A stretch of 8,086 bases of DNA, taken from Victivallales bacterium. Lineage in GTDB: Bacteria; Verrucomicrobiota; Lentisphaeria; Oligosphaerales; Oligosphaeraceae. Shown one piece after another: positions 6,454-8,086 of this stretch. The notes below the pieces were generated by a model, which had not been told where the DNA came from, did not search any database, and worked only from the letters and a program-made list of their open reading frames with translations. A program made the position numbers and the translations under genes. Where the stretch lies: assembly GCA_017431185.1 (NCBI GenBank), contig JAFRLP010000344.1, positions 1 through 8,086 on the forward strand. The letters are read 5' to 3'. The first letter of the stretch is position 1; the number at the start of each line of letters is the position of its first letter.

Positions 6454-7800
6454 TTACTTTTCCGGGGCAGTCCAGACGATGACCTCGGACTTTTTGGGGA
6501 CAAAGCCGTGGTTGCTGCCCTGAACCCAGCGGATGCTCTTTTTCGGCGTCGCCAGATTCCGATAGGAGATGGCCAGGCCGGACGGCGGACAGGTGTAATC
6601 CCCCAAGCCAGCGCGCTGAATCGTCACCTTGGCGGTCTTGATTCGCTTCGCCATGAAAACAGGGTCGTAGTAATCCAGTCCAGGAACATACTGAATCCGC
6701 CATTTTCCGTCGAGGCGTTTCGCCTTCGTGGAGCCAGCCAGGTCACAGCACCAGGTGATGGAGGGCAACGCGACAGTCACGTCAGGGTCGAGCGCAGCCG
6801 CCCACATCGTCTGAAGCCCGCCTTGGCTGCCGCCGGAGGCAATCAGGTCTTTTCCATTCCATTCGGGACGGGTTTTCAGGTACTCCATGGCTCGCAGGGC
6901 ACGCAACACCATGCCGTTGAAGAAGCAGTTTTCAGGGTCCTTGTTCTGTTCAGGGTCGAAGGCGTAGGAGTATTTTCCGCTTCTGATGGACCCGAAGAAT
7001 CTCCGATAGTATTCGTCGTCCCGTCCCAGTTCCTGACCATGCGCATTGAGCCTCAGCGCCAGTTCCCTGGACTCGACCTTGCCTGGGACACCCTGGGGGT
7101 GGGCGCCATAGCCAAAGAACGTAATCCTGGCGGGAAGCGACTTCTCCCCGGCATCGTCCGGCACTATCAGGTAGCCCGTGGCGGGGCGAGGCCCCGCGCA
7201 GGGAATGGAGACGGCGTAGATTTTGCCCCCAGTCACAGAACGAACCAGTTTGCATTCGGTCTGCTCCTTGAATGGAACGGCGGCAAGGCGCTGCTTCTGG
7301 CGTGCCCAGAACGCATCGAAGTCGGCTGGTTCGCCGCAGTCGGAGAGTTGTTCTGGCTTCACCGCCGTTCCCGCGTAATAGGCGATTCGGCTGGCGTTCC
7401 CGCTTTTGTCATCCCGCAGAATGGGCTTGTCGGCGGAATCCACCAATTTGACTTCCACGTTGACGAAGCCAGGCTGGTCAAGCGAGGTTTTGACCGTCAG
7501 CGTCTCCGTTGCAGGAGCCTTGCCTGAGAAGGTCTTGCCGTCATCCCCACGCCGAACATAACTGAGGAAGCAATTTTCAGGAATGGATTCACGGGGTTCC
7601 AGCCGAAACGTGTAGGTCATCTCCTCGCCAGGCTGGTAACTCAATGCCGAACGGTTGGTTTCACCAATGATTTCCAATTGCGGATAAAAATCGCCGAATG
7701 CCGCTGCGGCGAGGAAGAACAGCAAGCATGCCAGTCCCCTGCGCCATGTCATCCGCCCAACGTTGAAAGCACCCGAAAGATTCTTTGCCATGTCAATCAT
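6454..7800 (-). CDS. Secreted acetyl xylan esterase-like protein (AXE1/CE7-related)
   Basis: The 448-residue protein has an alpha/beta-hydrolase domain of the AXE1 (CE7) type, a family that removes acetyl groups from xylan or xylo-oligosaccharides. A signal peptide core (TWRRGLACLLFFLAAAAFG, ~18-36) predicts export. Residues ~38-145 look like an Ig-type beta domain. The catalytic part opens with FDAFWARQKQRL (161-172), and the triad is visible as S325 in GGSQGG, D401 in GLGDYTCPPSG and H431 in GSNHGF. CE7 enzymes are usually ~320 residues; the extra length is the N-terminal domain. ATG 7800 is preferred because GGAG lies 7 nt upstream. ATG 7821 (455 residues, GGAG 10 nt upstream) is an alternative and matches the MTI start of the prepilin leader. 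The frame runs open into the 3' tandem repeat, but that FPS-rich extension lies upstream of the promoter. No terminator is evident after the stop. Confidence 0.88.
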   Translation of the reverse strand: MIDMAKNLSGAFNVGRMTWRRGLACLLFFLAAAAFGDFYPQLEIIGETNRSALSYQPGEEMTYTFRLEPRESIPENCFLSYVRRGDDGKTFSGKAPATETLTVKTSLDQPGFVNVEVKLVDSADKPILRDDKSGNASRIAYYAGTAVKPEQLSDCGEPADFDAFWARQKQRLAAVPFKEQTECKLVRSVTGGKIYAVSIPCAGPRPATGYLIVPDDAGEKSLPARITFFGYGAHPQGVPGKVESRELALRLNAHGQELGRDDEYYRRFFGSIRSGKYSYAFDPEQNKDPENCFFNGMVLRALRAMEYLKTRPEWNGKDLIASGGSQGGLQTMWAAALDPDVTVALPSITWCCDLAGSTKAKRLDGKWRIQYVPGLDYYDPVFMAKRIKTAKVTIQRAGLGDYTCPPSGLAISYRNLATPKKSIRWVQGSNHGFVPKKSEVIVWTAPEK

Positions 7801-7851
7801 TGCGAATCTCCATATTGTCATTGTGACAGCACTCCAGTTTGTCTGAACATA

Positions 7852-7880
7852 ACTATAACCTGCCTTATGCAGACTGTCAA
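7852..7880 (-). promoter_or_regulatory. Sigma70-type promoter of the esterase gene
   Basis: TTGACA (7880-7875), 17 bp, TATAGT (7857-7852) on the minus strand. This is identical in hexamers and spacing to the operon promoter at 5433-5461, with flanking TTATAGTTAT and CAGAC also shared. The predicted start of transcription is near 7845, and the leader contains the shared AACTGGAGTGC (7839-7829). Confidence 0.75.
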
Positions 7881-7894
7881 CCCATATTATGTTT

Positions 7895-7915
7895 CGTTTT
7901 GTGATATTCGTTGGC
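7895..7915 (-). promoter_or_regulatory. 21-bp conserved box, second copy
   Basis: Identical over 21 bp to 5477-5497 and placed 14 bp upstream of the -35. It is probably bound by the same regulator, which would make the esterase co-regulated with the four-gene operon. Confidence 0.6.
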
Positions 7916-7942
7916 TGTTGGTAATTGTTCTTGCTGTGCGCT

Positions 7943-8086
7943 AAGGACGGAAAGGACGGAAAGGACACAAAGGACACAAAGGACGGAAAGGACGGAAAGG
8001 ACGGAAAGGACGGAAAGGACGGAAAGGACGGAAAGGACGGAAAGGACGGAAAGGACGGAAAGGACGGAAAGGACGGAAAGGACACA
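7943..8086 (+). repeat. 9-bp tandem repeat array, 16 copies, continuing past the edge
   Basis: Sixteen exact-length 9-bp units of AAGGACGGA fill 144 bp. Units 3, 4 and 16 are AAGGACACA. Because the period is a multiple of three, the array stays open in several frames and reads as FPS repeats on the minus strand. It lies upstream of the 21-bp box and the esterase promoter, so it is intergenic. Similar GGAC-type arrays are, from memory, common in Victivallis-like genomes. Copy number is likely to vary by slippage. Confidence 0.92.

Noticed and set aside
6033..6482. Plus-strand 149-codon frame
   Set aside because: It overlaps the 3' end of the esterase in antisense and crosses the intergenic region. 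Its composition is Phe/Cys/His-rich and it has no ribosome binding site or family match.
7801..8085. N-terminal FPS-repeat extension of the esterase frame (total 543 codons)
   Set aside because: It is the 9-bp tandem repeat read in an open frame. It lies upstream of the -35/-10 promoter and the ribosome binding site, so it is not translated with the esterase.
7943..8086. CRISPR array
   Set aside because: The repeats are contiguous 9-bp units without spacers, so this is a simple tandem repeat.

Overview
The window looks like a piece of a Lentisphaerota/Victivallis-type genome, or a close PVC-superphylum relative. The evidence is a prepilin-like protein with the [24 protein letters not shown] N-terminus and an H-x9-DG motif, placed next to carbohydrate-active enzyme genes, plus a long 9-bp GGAC-type tandem repeat between genes. 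This assignment is inference from gene style; there is no rRNA or marker gene here. Every gene I can support lies on the minus strand, so the window reads right to left.

Right to left: (a) 7943-8086 is a 16-copy 9-bp tandem repeat that runs off the edge. (b) 7852-7915 holds a 21-bp candidate activator box and a strong sigma70-type promoter. They drive a secreted AXE1/CE7-like acetyl esterase (6454-7800). (c) 5571-6335 is an unrecognised reading frame split by one in-frame TAG, probably a decayed gene, with a weak promoter before it and a clear intrinsic terminator after it (5525-5552). (d) 5433-5497 is a second copy of the same box-plus-promoter cassette. (e) From there leftward runs a tightly packed four-gene operon: prepilin-like protein (4426-5205), sugar-phosphate isomerase/epimerase-like TIM barrel (3686-4429), secreted CBM plus TIM-barrel glycosidase-like protein (1680-3683), and a large alpha-toroid enzyme-like protein (1-1675) cut by the left edge. 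The junctions are a 4-bp ATGA overlap, a 2-bp gap and a 4-bp gap.

The most striking structure is a 163-bp MITE-like insertion (5208-5370). It has perfect 21-bp inverted repeats and a 10-bp direct duplication that contains the prepilin start codon. The insertion separates the operon promoter and Shine-Dalgarno sequence from the prepilin reading frame, and leaves a 7-codon minigene upstream. The copied start codon has no ribosome binding site.

Biologically, the two box/promoter cassettes suggest that the esterase and the prepilin/glycosidase operon are co-regulated for breakdown of an acetylated polysaccharide. Exported enzymes would remove acetyl groups and cut glycans, and a cytoplasmic isomerase would process a released sugar. 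The substrate cannot be named from the sequence.
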